Below, piece by piece: positions 1 through 8,663 of a stretch of 64,000 nt of DNA. A program made the translations under genes and the position numbers. The notes beneath the pieces were generated by a model. The model was given only the letters and a program-made list of their open reading frames with translations. It had not been told where the DNA came from and searched no databases. Source of the stretch: Candidatus Gemmiger faecavium. Lineage in GTDB: Bacteria > Bacillota > Clostridia > Oscillospirales > Ruminococcaceae. How positions within the stretch are numbered: the first letter of the stretch is position 1; each line of letters begins with the position of its first letter. The stretch is from positions 1-64,000 of the forward strand of contig DXFO01000009.1 of NCBI GenBank assembly GCA_019114415.1, read 5' to 3'.

Positions 1-100
1 TTTACGGGCAGCAAGTAACAGTCCTTCGCGGCTGGCAGACCGTACCAACGCGACGTGACGCGTGCGCTAGTATTCCAGGGTTTTACCCGTCTATGAAAAA

Positions 101-119
101 CCCCCGGCTTTGCCGGGGG
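101..119. terminator. Rho-independent terminator hairpin
   Basis: An 8-bp perfect stem CCCCCGGC/GCCGGGGG has a 3-nt loop, five A on its left and a T-rich stretch on its right. It could end transcription from either side. It suggests that a plus-strand gene ends just left of the window. Confidence 0.55.
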
Positions 120-145
120 ATATTTATTGTCCGGGGATGGAAAGT

Positions 146-178
146 GAAAAAAGCAGGCCCGCTGAAAAGCGGGCCTGC
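146..178 (-). terminator. Terminator of the two-component/ABC operon
   Basis: A 10-bp perfect stem GCAGGCCCGC/GCGGGCCTGC lies 10 nt after the stop codon of the permease gene. Read on the minus strand it is followed by a run of six T, the canonical intrinsic terminator. Confidence 0.85.
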
Positions 179-187
179 GGCCGTTGA

Positions 188-2419
188 TTACAGCAGGCTG
201 TCGTCTTTGAGGAGTTCCGTCAGGTCGGAGGAAAGGACCCGGCGGGCGCACAGCGCATAGGCCAGCGCCACAAAGAGGACGATCCCCAAGGCGAAAAGCG
301 CAACGGGCAAAACCGGCGCTTCGGCGAGAAACAGGGACGGGTCCAGGTAGCTGGCCTTCAGCATAAAGGTGACCATTCCGGCAGTAAGGGGCAGGGTGAT
401 GACCAGCGGACGGAGTGCCAGGACCGCACCTTCCATCCAGAAAAGGCTGCGCAGTTCCCGGGGCGTCATGCCCAGGGAGAGATACCGGGCAAATTCCCGG
501 CGGCGCTGGGCCACAAAGCCCAGCGTATTGAGAAAAACATTGGCCAGCCCAATGGCAGCCAGCAGCAGGCAGAAAGCACCCAGAATACTCTCGGCGCCCC
601 GGAGCATCCGGTCATTGGTGGCGCGCTCGGTCAGCCGGTTTTCCACGGTGCAGACATACCCGGCGCCCTCCAGCAAGGTGGAGACCTCCTCCTGAAGGGT
701 TTCACATTCCGCCTGCGAAATGTTATCCGGACCCAGCAGACGTATCAGAACTTCCGGCTCCTGCGCCGAGGCGGGAATGCTGTTTTGCTGCGTCCAGGCC
801 GCCCACAGGCTCTGGGGACAGAACAGGACCAGGGTGTACGAATCATATTCTTCCCGCAGGTTGGGCGGGGTGTCTGTCAGACCCAGCAAAGGCAGTTCTC
901 CCAGTGCGGCGCCGTCTCCATCCGCCAGGGGGAGAGCGGCGGTATCCGGCTGTACAAAGGGCAGATACTGTCTGTTGCGGAAATTGCTGTGCAGGCTGTC
1001 CCACACCCGGTTGAGCAGCACTGCCCCGTCCAGGGAGGGGGGAAGGCCGGACTCTTCACAGAACCGGAGAAAAGCGGCATCGTCCAGGATCACCAGGGGG
1101 GCATCCACCAGCCAACCGCCGGATATGGCAGAGACGGACTCCCCGGCCAGAGCTCCCAGACCGCCCAGATCCTGAAGCTCCTGGCTTTGGGCTTCGGCAG
1201 GCAGCAGGACGTTCGCCTGCTGTTTTTCGTAGGCTACGCAGTCCTCCACACCGGGCAGGCCGGCCAGGGAATCGGTGAGGGAAAAGTCCGAAAGGCGGGT
1301 GTCCGGCAGGGACGCCATCACGTCCCAGGCATCCTGATACCGTTCAAAATAGGTCATGCGGGTGCTGATGCCCGACAGGGTGAAAAAGCAGAGCATGGAG
1401 GTGAAGGCCAAAAAGGAAAGGAGCAGCGAAGCATCGGCGATGCGCAGGGACTTTTTCTGAGCACTTAAGGCATTGCCCGCCAGCTCGCCCCGGATACCGA
1501 AACACCGCCCCAGCAGGCGGGTGGTGAGGGAGGGCTTTCCGAACCGCCCGGGCTCCGGCCGAAGATTGCCCCGCAGCGCTTCCAGCGGCGCAATGCGGCA
1601 AAGCCGGCGGGCGGGCAGCCAGGCGGAAAACAGGACGGTGAACAGAGCGGAGAGCAGTGCAGCCGCGACCACGGCGGGATGGAGGGAAAACACCGCCGGC
1701 TGGCGGTCGGGCAGACCTGCAGCGGCCCGGTTGACCGCTGCCAGCACCCCGCGGCAGGCGGCAAAGCCCAGCAGAGTGCCTGCTGCCAGCGGGAGCAGAG
1801 AGACCGCGGCGACCTCCTGCAACAGGCAGAGACGAAGCTGGCGCGGCGTGGCGCCCACGCTGGCCAGAATACCCAGCCGGTGCAGCCGTGCCTGCATAGT
1901 GAGTTCAAAAGCGTTGCGCAGCAGCAGTACCAGGGCCAGGGCTGTCACACCCCATACCCCCAGCAGAAACGGCAGGAGCAGGGGCGGGTCGGGGTCAAGG
2001 GGATCGGTGATCAGATAGCGGGAGAGAAGAGTGTCGTGGGTCTGGGTCTGGTCCTGGGTCAGGTCCAGCCGGTCCCGGATGCGTGCCAGCGTGTCATATA
2101 CGGTGGCTTTGTCCCGGAAGGTCAGATCCACCACCAAAATCTCCGGCCCGGACAGGGTCTCGTTGCGGGTGACGGTGTCCACCTGGGCAAACTGTTCCAG
2201 CGTCTCCAGCGTTTCCTCCCATTCCCCGCCGGTCAGGGTCAGACGGGCCTGCCAGTTCCCTTCCTCCCGTACTATGCGGTCGATCTCATAAGTCCAGGCG
2301 TTATAGAACAGGCCGCAGAGCAAGGCCAGAAAGAAGGAGGCCGCCAGGGCCGCCAGCGCCATGGTCCGGACGGCGGCAGGGGTGTGGGCCAGGTCGCTGC
2401 GGGAAAAGTGCTTCCACAT
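188..2419 (-). CDS. ABC transporter permease, FtsX/MacB-like
   Basis: The product is 743 residues and is the membrane half of an ABC transporter whose ATPase lies 5 nt upstream. One transmembrane helix lies near residues 23-45. A first FtsX-type unit follows (about 150-270, containing a LGILASVGATPRQLR motif), then a large non-membrane region of about 260 residues, then a second FtsX unit near the C terminus with the matching YLSLGMTPRELR motif. Such two-FtsX permeases with a large external domain act in peptide export, resistance or sensing. Together with the upstream response regulator and kinase this suggests a system resembling BceRSAB, but the domain order is not the classical BceB one. 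The substrate cannot be told from sequence. Confidence 0.85.
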   Translation of the reverse strand: MWKHFSRSDLAHTPAAVRTMALAALAASFFLALLCGLFYNAWTYEIDRIVREEGNWQARLTLTGGEWEETLETLEQFAQVDTVTRNETLSGPEILVVDLTFRDKATVYDTLARIRDRLDLTQDQTQTHDTLLSRYLITDPLDPDPPLLLPFLLGVWGVTALALVLLLRNAFELTMQARLHRLGILASVGATPRQLRLCLLQEVAAVSLLPLAAGTLLGFAACRGVLAAVNRAAAGLPDRQPAVFSLHPAVVAAALLSALFTVLFSAWLPARRLCRIAPLEALRGNLRPEPGRFGKPSLTTRLLGRCFGIRGELAGNALSAQKKSLRIADASLLLSFLAFTSMLCFFTLSGISTRMTYFERYQDAWDVMASLPDTRLSDFSLTDSLAGLPGVEDCVAYEKQQANVLLPAEAQSQELQDLGGLGALAGESVSAISGGWLVDAPLVILDDAAFLRFCEESGLPPSLDGAVLLNRVWDSLHSNFRNRQYLPFVQPDTAALPLADGDGAALGELPLLGLTDTPPNLREEYDSYTLVLFCPQSLWAAWTQQNSIPASAQEPEVLIRLLGPDNISQAECETLQEEVSTLLEGAGYVCTVENRLTERATNDRMLRGAESILGAFCLLLAAIGLANVFLNTLGFVAQRRREFARYLSLGMTPRELRSLFWMEGAVLALRPLVITLPLTAGMVTFMLKASYLDPSLFLAEAPVLPVALFALGIVLFVALAYALCARRVLSSDLTELLKDDSLL

Positions 2420-2424
2420 GGCGC

Positions 2425-3105
2425 TTACCCCCGTGAGCGGTCGCAGACGATCCGCCCGTCGCTGAGGGTGATGACCTGGTCTGCCTGGGCAGCCAGGTGT
2501 TCATCGTGGGTCACCAGCAGGATGGTCTGCCCCCAATTCCGGTGACAGAGCGTGAGCAGGTCCAGAATCTCGTCGCTGTTTTTCCGGTCCAGATTGCCGG
2601 TGGGTTCGTCCGCCAGCAGCAGGGCAGGACGGTAACAGAGCGCCCGGGCAATGGCGACCCGCTGCTGCTGCCCGCCGGAAAGCTGTCCCGGCAGGGCGCG
2701 GCGTTTGCCCTCCAGGCCCAGCGTCCGGATCAGCTGGTCAAAGAAAGCGGGATCGGGTTTCCGTTTGTCCAGCAGCAGAGGCAGGGCAATGTTTTTCTCC
2801 ACCGACAGGGTGGGGATGAGGTTGAAAAACTGATAGATCAGCCCGACCTTGCGGCGGCGGAACAGGGCGGCCCGGGTAGGGTCCAGCGTCCCCACGTCCA
2901 CTCCGTCGATGAGCACCTGCCCGGCGGTGGGCTTGTCCACACCGGCCAGCATGTGCAGCAGGGTGGATTTGCCCGAGCCGGAAGCCCCTGCCACCGCCAC
3001 GAATTCTCCCCGGGTCACCGTCAGGTCGATGCCGTTCAGGGCACAGACGGCGGTCTCGCCCTTGCCGTAGACTTTTTTCAGTCCGGTACATTGCAGCAGT
3101 TCCAT
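2425..3105 (-). CDS. ABC transporter ATP-binding protein, MacB/LolD type
   Basis: The product is 226 residues and energises the adjacent FtsX-like permease. Visible motifs are Walker A GASGSGKST, the Q-loop YQFF, the signature LSGGQQQRVAIARAL, and Walker B LLLADEPTGNLD. I chose the ATG at 3105 because AGGAGGA lies 8 nt before it; an open frame continues upstream but has no ribosome-binding site and would overlap the kinase gene. The MacB/LolD/BceA type has no membrane segment of its own. It is the third gene of the RR-kinase-ATPase-permease operon and lies 59 nt after the kinase stop codon. Confidence 0.95.
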   Translation of the reverse strand: MELLQCTGLKKVYGKGETAVCALNGIDLTVTRGEFVAVAGASGSGKSTLLHMLAGVDKPTAGQVLIDGVDVGTLDPTRAALFRRRKVGLIYQFFNLIPTLSVEKNIALPLLLDKRKPDPAFFDQLIRTLGLEGKRRALPGQLSGGQQQRVAIARALCYRPALLLADEPTGNLDRKNSDEILDLLTLCHRNWGQTILLVTHDEHLAAQADQVITLSDGRIVCDRSRG

Positions 3106-3164
3106 GGAACATATCCTCCTTTGGTTCTCCATTCTACCACCGCAAGGTGACATCCCGGTGACAG

Positions 3165-4322
3165 TTAGCCGTAAAACCGCACCACAAATCGCCCGCCGCC
3201 GTCGGGGGCGTTTTCGGCATGGACCAGCACGTTTTGCCGTTCCAGCAGTTCTTTGGCGATGGCAAGCCCCAGCCCGGTGCTGTCGGGACCGGCATGGTCT
3301 CCGCGGTAAAAGCGCTCGAACAGGTGCGCCAGATCCTTTTGGGAAAATCCGGGCCCCGTATCCTGAAAAATGACCTCGGTGCAGAGGGCGCTGCAATGGC
3401 AGGTACAGCGGACGGCCCCGCCTGCGGGAGTGTGCTCCACACAATTCTTCATCAGGTTCATCAGGGCTTCCGCCGTCCAGTCCGGGTCACAGGTCACCGT
3501 GATGGGGGCCAGTTCCGGAATGTCCAGGGTGACCCCGGCAGTCTCGGTCAGGGATTGCAGATCGTCCGCCGCGATCATCAGCAGGGTATAGAGGTCGGTG
3601 GGCCGGGGCTGCAGGGGCAGGACCCCGGTGTCCAGCCGGGCCAGCAACAGTAAAGACTCCTCCAGCCCGGTGAGCCGGGCCAGCGGACCAGCCATGGAAC
3701 GGCCGGCAGCACCGGCGTTCTGGGCCGCCAGGGACAGGGCGGTCAGGGGCGTTTTCAGCTGATGGGCGATGTTGGCAAGGTTTTTGGCAAAGCGGTCCCG
3801 GGCGGTCAGCGCAGCCTCCCGGGTGAGGAACAGCTCGGTGACGGTTTTCTGAATCTCATCGGCCAGCCGGGCATAGCTGTCACCGGGAATTCCCTCCCCG
3901 GCGAGCAGGGGCATGGGCTGCCCGGCGCGTGCACGTTCCAGCAGGCGGATGAGTTCCTGCATCTGCCGGCCGGCGGCCCGGCGGGACAGGAAAAAGGCGG
4001 TGCCCAGCAGAGCGCCGCCCAGCGCAAGGGCGATCCCTGCCGCAGCATACAGCCACCCGGTGCCGGCGGAAAAATCCCGGGGCCGGTAACCCAGTTCCGT
4101 CAGGACGCCGGGAGAGGTCCGGGCGGAAAAGGCCCCTTCCTTGACAAGAGCATAGACGGTGTCGGCGGTCTCGGGGGAACGGGCGATCAGGGCGGTGCAG
4201 AAGCCGTCCAGCAGAGCCATCTGCCGGGCCGCGGACCAGAAAGCCAGCAGCGCCATGGAGAGGGCGACTGCCAGCAGACAAACTGCCGGAAAAGCCATGC
4301 GGCGCAGAGAAAGACGATTCAT
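3165..4322 (-). CDS. Sensor histidine kinase
   Basis: The product is 385 residues. Two transmembrane helices (about 8-30 and 92-115) enclose a short extracytoplasmic loop of about 60 residues. A HAMP-like linker and a HisKA domain follow, with the phospho-acceptor in IAHQLKTPLTALS (His187). The HATPase_c domain shows the N box NLMKNCVEHTP, the G1 box DTGPGF and the G2 box STGLGLAIA. Its ATG overlaps the stop of the response regulator by 4 nt (ATGA), so the two are translationally coupled. It probably senses a cell-envelope stress or a peptide and controls the ABC transporter downstream; that role is inferred from order only. Confidence 0.92.
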   Translation of the reverse strand: MNRLSLRRMAFPAVCLLAVALSMALLAFWSAARQMALLDGFCTALIARSPETADTVYALVKEGAFSARTSPGVLTELGYRPRDFSAGTGWLYAAAGIALALGGALLGTAFFLSRRAAGRQMQELIRLLERARAGQPMPLLAGEGIPGDSYARLADEIQKTVTELFLTREAALTARDRFAKNLANIAHQLKTPLTALSLAAQNAGAAGRSMAGPLARLTGLEESLLLLARLDTGVLPLQPRPTDLYTLLMIAADDLQSLTETAGVTLDIPELAPITVTCDPDWTAEALMNLMKNCVEHTPAGGAVRCTCHCSALCTEVIFQDTGPGFSQKDLAHLFERFYRGDHAGPDSTGLGLAIAKELLERQNVLVHAENAPDGGGRFVVRFYG

Positions 4323-4990
4323 GATTGGGGTTCCTCCAGTCGGTAGCCGAAGCTGCGCACCGTTTTCAGGCAGGCGGGGCGGCCCAGTTTTTCCCGCAGC
4401 CGTTTCATGGTCACGGTGAGGGTGTTGTCATTGACGAAGTGGCCGTTGCGGTCCCACAGGGCGTTCAGCAGCTGCTGCCGGGTCATGGTGCGGCCTTTGT
4501 TTTGCAACAGCAGATAAAGCAGCTGGTATTCCAGCGGGGCCAGGGCGACTGGCTCTCCCTGCCGGGTGACAGCTTGGCGGGCCGGGTCCAGCCGGATGTC
4601 CCCGCAGCACAGCATTTCCCCGGTATCGGAGCGGTTGCGCCGCCACAGGGCCAGCAGCCGGGCGTACAGTACCTCGCGGTCAAAGGGCTTGGTCACATAA
4701 TCATCGGCGCCGCAATCGAACCCGGCCAGAATATCCGGGGTATCGCTGCGCACCGTCAGCAGAAGAAGCGGCAGACGGGGCCGGCGCTGCCGCAGTTCCC
4801 GGCAAAGGTCTGTGCCTTCCCCGTCGGGCAGATTCCAGTCCAGTACGGCCACGTCGGGCAGGGCGGTCTCCAGCAGGCTCCGTGCCCGGGAAAGGGAGTC
4901 ACAGCAGGTGACCCGGCAGCCTTTTTCCGTCAAAAAAGTTTCCAGCGCCGCGGCAATGGCGGTGTCGTCTTCCAGCAGCAGAATGTTCAT
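4319..4990 (-). CDS. Response regulator, OmpR/PhoB family
   Basis: The product is 223 residues. The receiver domain has the acidic pair EDD at 7-9, the phospho-acceptor Asp51 in VLDWNLPDG and the lysine in DYVTKPFD. A winged-helix DNA-binding domain follows (about 130-220) ending with KTVRSFGYRLE. The start at 4990 is set by GGGAGGGG a few bases upstream and by the family N terminus; an in-frame extension exists but is not typical of the family. It is the first gene of the four-gene operon and has a good promoter at 5022-5050. Confidence 0.93.
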   Translation of the reverse strand: MNILLLEDDTAIAAALETFLTEKGCRVTCCDSLSRARSLLETALPDVAVLDWNLPDGEGTDLCRELRQRRPRLPLLLLTVRSDTPDILAGFDCGADDYVTKPFDREVLYARLLALWRRNRSDTGEMLCCGDIRLDPARQAVTRQGEPVALAPLEYQLLYLLLQNKGRTMTRQQLLNALWDRNGHFVNDNTLTVTMKRLREKLGRPACLKTVRSFGYRLEEPQS

Positions 4991-5021
4991 GCGTACCCCT
5001 CCCACAGCGGGTTTTGGTTCC

Positions 5022-5050
5022 AGTATAGCGGGTTTTGCCGGGTGGGGCAA
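5022..5050 (-). promoter_or_regulatory. Sigma-A promoter of the RR-kinase-ABC operon
   Basis: On the minus strand -35 TTGCCC (5045-5050) and -10 TATACT (5022-5027) are separated by 17 nt. The -10 ends 31 nt before the response-regulator start. Confidence 0.75.
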
Positions 5051-5185
5051 ACAAAAACTGCGGCAGGCTCAGGCTCCCAAAATCGGCCGCCTGGGGAGCT
5101 TGTCTGTGCGGATGCCGGGAAAACGGGCGGATTTTGCAGAGTTCTCCGATGTCTTTTCTGATTGGAGGCTCCCGTGACCCGCAGC

Positions 5186-5218
5186 AAAAAACGCCTTGCT
5201 TTCCGGCAAGGCGTTTTT
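5186..5218 (-). terminator. Terminator after the lipoprotein gene
   Basis: The stem AAAACGCCTTGC/GCAAGGCGTTTT has a 6-nt loop. A-runs on the left and T-runs on the right make it usable on both strands. Its place after the minus-strand lipoprotein gene suggests it ends that gene. Confidence 0.8.
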
Positions 5219-5255
5219 GTGCGGGAGCACAGAAACCAGGGCTTTTGAGGGACGG

Positions 5256-6629
5256 TCAGAAAATAAAGGAAACGGTGCGCAGGGCGTCGGCATGGGAGCT
5301 GAGGTAATCCTCCTGGGATATGAGCGCGTAGCGGTATCCGTAATGGTAGGCGGTCTCCGGCACATCGCTGTCGGTGATGAGCAGCACGTCCGCGGTGGTC
5401 TGTGCCAGCATGGTGGCCATGCGGCGGTCGGCACCCACCTCCTGGCGGATGGTCAGCTCCCGCAGCTCCCCGGTCTGTACATTGACGGCGTAGCAGCAAT
5501 CGTTGGCAACGGGATAGGACACGTCATCCCGGGTCTCGTAATATCGCTGGGACAGCAAAAACCAGTCTCCCAGCTTGCCGTCCAGGTATGCCGATTCGGC
5601 CCCTACATCGGGCAGCGTGGCAAGCTCTGCCGCCGTGCCGTCGGGCACGGAGAGCCGCGTCACCTTGCGGCTGTCGCAGTCAAAACAGTACAGACCGTCA
5701 CTGCACAGCAGATCATAGATCCGGCCGCTGTAGGTGAACGTCCCCGCAGGCTGTGCCCGACCGACCGGGATCGCGGTGCAGGTGTACTGGGTGGAACGCT
5801 GGAGTTCCTTTGCGGCGTCGCTCCATTCCTGCCCGGAAAAATCCTCCTCCGATTTGGCGGTGGATTGCTCCCGCAAAATGCAGTAGCCGTTATTCGTGAC
5901 GCCCATAAAAACCGGCTCGGCGCCGCCGATCTGGACGGCGCGCTCATAAAAGTCCGTCCGTTCCCCGGTGTTCAGGTCGATGAGAACCAGTTTGAGGGTG
6001 GCGTTGGTGTCCTCCAGATCCTCGGCGTTGACCACGTTCAGGGCGCAGACCAGCTGGTCACCGTTGACGGCAAACACCGTTTTCAGCCGCTCGTTGGCGG
6101 CAAAGCTGACCAGTGTATGGCGGTCACTGCCGTCCAGATTGGCCGCGTCAATATGGGGGATCGCCCGCTCCGGGGCCTCGATCCCGTAGGTGATGTGGAC
6201 CAGCAGCAGGTGCTCCCCGCTTACCAGGGGAACATAGTTGCCTTCCGCCGGATCGATCCAGGCGGTACAGCCTTCCCGGTCATGGCTGCAGTTGGGGGCG
6301 GCGCAGAGATAAACTTCCTGCTGGGATGCGTAGTCGATATAGTAAATGCGAGTGCCGGCGGATTCGTCATAGGTCGTCTCATAATAGCCCTGTTCGCTGC
6401 CGCACCCGAGGATGGTATATTGTTCGCGGGTCAGGGTGGTGAACCCGGTGGCGGTGGGCTCCGCGCTTTCGGAAGAGGAGGACGGCTCCGGGGAGGCGTC
6501 GCCGCCGGAGGGGGCCGCGGCATCCGACCTGCCGGAGTCCCGGGCAGGAGCGGTGCAGGCGCCGAGCAGGCAGGCAAAACACAAGAGCACTCCGGCAAGG
6601 GCTGCCGGATACTTGGGGGACAGATTCAT
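5256..6629 (-). CDS. Lipoprotein of unknown function, propeller-like
   Basis: The product is 457 residues. It begins with a lipoprotein signal peptide whose lipobox is LLGAC (Cys about 26), followed by a low-complexity S/A/P/E linker and a long extracytoplasmic domain. The domain has many short repeated strand motifs with aromatic-turn patterns (for example RIYYIDY, RIYDLLCSDGLYCFD) and a C-x6-C-type loop near APNCSHDREGC. This style is common in clostridial lipoproteins annotated with DUF5050-like or beta-propeller folds. The start at 6629 has AGGAGGTG 8 nt upstream; a longer open frame to 7109 overlaps the next gene and is rejected. No function can be assigned. Confidence 0.8.
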   Translation of the reverse strand: MNLSPKYPAALAGVLLCFACLLGACTAPARDSGRSDAAAPSGGDASPEPSSSSESAEPTATGFTTLTREQYTILGCGSEQGYYETTYDESAGTRIYYIDYASQQEVYLCAAPNCSHDREGCTAWIDPAEGNYVPLVSGEHLLLVHITYGIEAPERAIPHIDAANLDGSDRHTLVSFAANERLKTVFAVNGDQLVCALNVVNAEDLEDTNATLKLVLIDLNTGERTDFYERAVQIGGAEPVFMGVTNNGYCILREQSTAKSEEDFSGQEWSDAAKELQRSTQYTCTAIPVGRAQPAGTFTYSGRIYDLLCSDGLYCFDCDSRKVTRLSVPDGTAAELATLPDVGAESAYLDGKLGDWFLLSQRYYETRDDVSYPVANDCCYAVNVQTGELRELTIRQEVGADRRMATMLAQTTADVLLITDSDVPETAYHYGYRYALISQEDYLSSHADALRTVSFIF

Positions 6630-6750
6630 CAAGATACACCTCCTGAAAGATGGCAAAAGAAAAGGCTTTGCCCGGCCGGGCTGAAAGCATGATAACAGGA
6701 GGTTGTATCCAAGAAGTATCGCGGAAAATCGTGCCGCGGGGCGGGGACGC

Positions 6751-8076
6751 TCAGAGTTCCGGGGCGCCCCGGATGAGGTCCACATCGTAATACAGGGCCA
6801 GCGCCCGGTTGCGCTCGTTGGCCGGGTCCTGCATGAGGTCGGAGAGGGCGTCGCCCCACAGCGGATTGAACCGGGTGGCCGCCGACGCCACGGGGACGGT
6901 GATGTCCCGGATGCCCCGGGCGCGCTGTTCCAGGATATACCGGGCACGGCCCTCCGTGACGGTATACAGGCGGGACAGGTCTGCGGCCGCCCCGGGAAAG
7001 TCCGCCGCCGCAGAGACGCCCAGCAGCACGCACAGCAGGAACAAAAGGAGCTTTCGTCGGTCCAGGGTATTGAGGCAGGCGAGAAATGCCGCAAGGGTAA
7101 AAATTTCAAAGCCGAACATGCTGCGCAGGGGATAGGCGGGGGAAGCTGCCATGGAAAGATGGCACAACACCGCGCCGCCCGCCAGCCAGAGGGGGCGGGC
7201 GGCCCTGCCGGGGGTGGTCAGCAGCACCAGCAGAAGCAGGGCGGAGGTCAGCACGATCAGGACGGCGAACTCATTCCAGAGGGCTTTGGTGTACTGCACC
7301 GTACGGGAGAGCATTTCGGCGGAGAACAGGCCGGTCTGACCGTAGCCGGCGCTGCGGCGGTAGTTGCCGGGGGCCAGCATCAGCAGGGCAAAGCCCAGCA
7401 GCTGTCCCGCGGCCCCGGCGGCGAGTGCTTTCGGGACGCGGCGTTCCCGGCGCAGGCGGCGGAACAGGCAGAGAAGGCACAGGCAGCAGGCCGCGGCGGA
7501 CTGGTTTTCCATGCTCCAGCCGGAGACAAGCCCCAGCCCGAAAGCGCCCGGCGCCCCCAGCCTTGGATGCGGCTGCAGGCATTGCAGCAGAAAGGCCAGC
7601 GTCGCCGTCATGGTCCAGAGGTAGTTTATGGCCCCGGTATGCCAGAGAAGATCCTGCCCAAAGGCGGGGGTGCAATGCCAGATCAGCAGCCCGGCGCACA
7701 GCAGGGTCGCTGCCTTTTTGCCCGCGGAATCCGGCCGGGCCAGCCGTGTCATCAGCAGCAGAAGAAGCAGAAAGACCAGGACGTTGCAGCAGTCGAACAG
7801 CAGCTCCGGCGCCAGCGTGAAAAGCTGAACGCTGGCCAGCACCGGTATCCGCCCGCTGTGGGCCATGTAAACGCATTTCTGGGAGAGCAGAATATCCCAA
7901 AGCCCCTGCAGCCGGCTGACCGGGAGCAAGGTGCCGTCCTGGGCATAGTCCAGGCGGCAGGCATAGAAATAGTCGTCGGCAACCAGAGGTGTGATCCGGT
8001 TGAGATACAGGAAGATGCCGCCCAGCCCGGCCAGCGCCGACAGTGCGGCGGCCTCCTTTTTGACATTTTGGATCAT
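6751..8076 (-). CDS. Multi-spanning membrane protein, DUF6056-like
   Basis: The product is 441 residues with about 10-12 hydrophobic helices. The N-terminal ADDYFYACR segment after the first helix is what I recognise from DUF6056 membrane proteins, which resemble GT-C glycosyltransferases with an acidic motif in the first external loop. The C-terminal 70 residues are soluble and start near YTVTEGRARYILE. GAAGGGAGA precedes the ATG. It lies 121 nt upstream of the lipoprotein gene on the same strand, so they may be co-transcribed. A role in cell-surface glycan assembly is possible but not shown. Confidence 0.7.
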   Translation of the reverse strand: MIQNVKKEAAALSALAGLGGIFLYLNRITPLVADDYFYACRLDYAQDGTLLPVSRLQGLWDILLSQKCVYMAHSGRIPVLASVQLFTLAPELLFDCCNVLVFLLLLLLMTRLARPDSAGKKAATLLCAGLLIWHCTPAFGQDLLWHTGAINYLWTMTATLAFLLQCLQPHPRLGAPGAFGLGLVSGWSMENQSAAACCLCLLCLFRRLRRERRVPKALAAGAAGQLLGFALLMLAPGNYRRSAGYGQTGLFSAEMLSRTVQYTKALWNEFAVLIVLTSALLLLVLLTTPGRAARPLWLAGGAVLCHLSMAASPAYPLRSMFGFEIFTLAAFLACLNTLDRRKLLLFLLCVLLGVSAAADFPGAAADLSRLYTVTEGRARYILEQRARGIRDITVPVASAATRFNPLWGDALSDLMQDPANERNRALALYYDVDLIRGAPEL

Positions 8077-8565
8077 GACCCGTGTCTCCCTTCTTCATCC
8101 TGCGGCTGGCCCGCCGCACCCCGGGGCGCGGCGGAGAAACAGAGTGTTCCGGTTCTCATTGTGGATGCCGCTTTTATCGGAGTTGTATCAGCAGCGGCAT
8201 ATGAGCGGGAAATGCTGTTTTTATCAGCAAAAGAGAGCCTTCCGGGTAAGGAAAGGCTCCCTTTTGACTTATGCTCAGAAATCAGTGATGATTCCGGGGT
8301 GGGATATTACAAAATGTAAAGACGGGAAGGAAATTTTCGATTCGGAATTTCCCCCGCGGGGCGTCTGCCGGCTGACCCGGTTCGGAAAAACGCGCGGGGG
8401 ATCCGGACACGCGGTCAGGCCGCAGCCGCTGCCGCAGGAGGGCAGCGCCGGTTGCCTTTGCACGCTTCTTTCCGGTTTGACGCAGTCCCGGTCTTTATGA
8501 TCCCGCGTGGCCCCGGGCTGGGCCGGACGGCAAAAAAATCGTGCGTTTTTTGGCGCTTTTTCCGA
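8077..8565. other. Gene-poor region upstream of nagA
   Basis: I find no credible gene here. The only notable object is an imperfect hairpin at 8232-8265 (AGAGCCTTCC/GGAAAGGCTC), with A-rich and T-rich flanks, that could be a terminator on either strand. A 120-codon minus-strand frame ending at 8275 has no ribosome-binding site and an unnatural composition. Confidence 0.5.
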
Positions 8566-8594
8566 TTGACAGCGCAAAAAACAAAATGTACACT
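8566..8594 (+). promoter_or_regulatory. nagA promoter
   Basis: A consensus -35 TTGACA (8566-8571) lies 17 nt before -10 TACACT (8589-8594). The -10 is inside the LacI-type operator at 8588-8603, so repressor binding would block RNA polymerase directly. Confidence 0.85.
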
Positions 8595-8603
8595 GGTGTG
8601 TAT
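8588..8603. promoter_or_regulatory. LacI-type operator at nagA
   Basis: GTACACTGGTGTGTAT matches the shared 16-bp consensus GTACACACGTGTGTAC at 13 of 16 positions. It covers the -10 of nagA and belongs to the set at 12545, 14063, 14171 and 14266. Confidence 0.7.
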
Positions 8604-8663
8604 AAGAACTGTGTTTTATTACCCGTGATTTTTCCATGGTTTCTGCAATAAGGAGGGAATCTT

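Larger units (their letters stand above)
1..187. other. Left edge, no recognisable gene
   Basis: No product could be recognised. A plus-strand frame ends with TGA at 56-58 and could be the last 18 residues of a gene that begins outside the window, followed by the hairpin at 101-119. The 18 residues match nothing I know. Confidence 0.3.

Noticed and set aside
8275-8637. 120-codon minus-strand frame before nagA
   Set aside because: No ribosome-binding site, overlaps the nagA promoter, and composition is unlike a protein.
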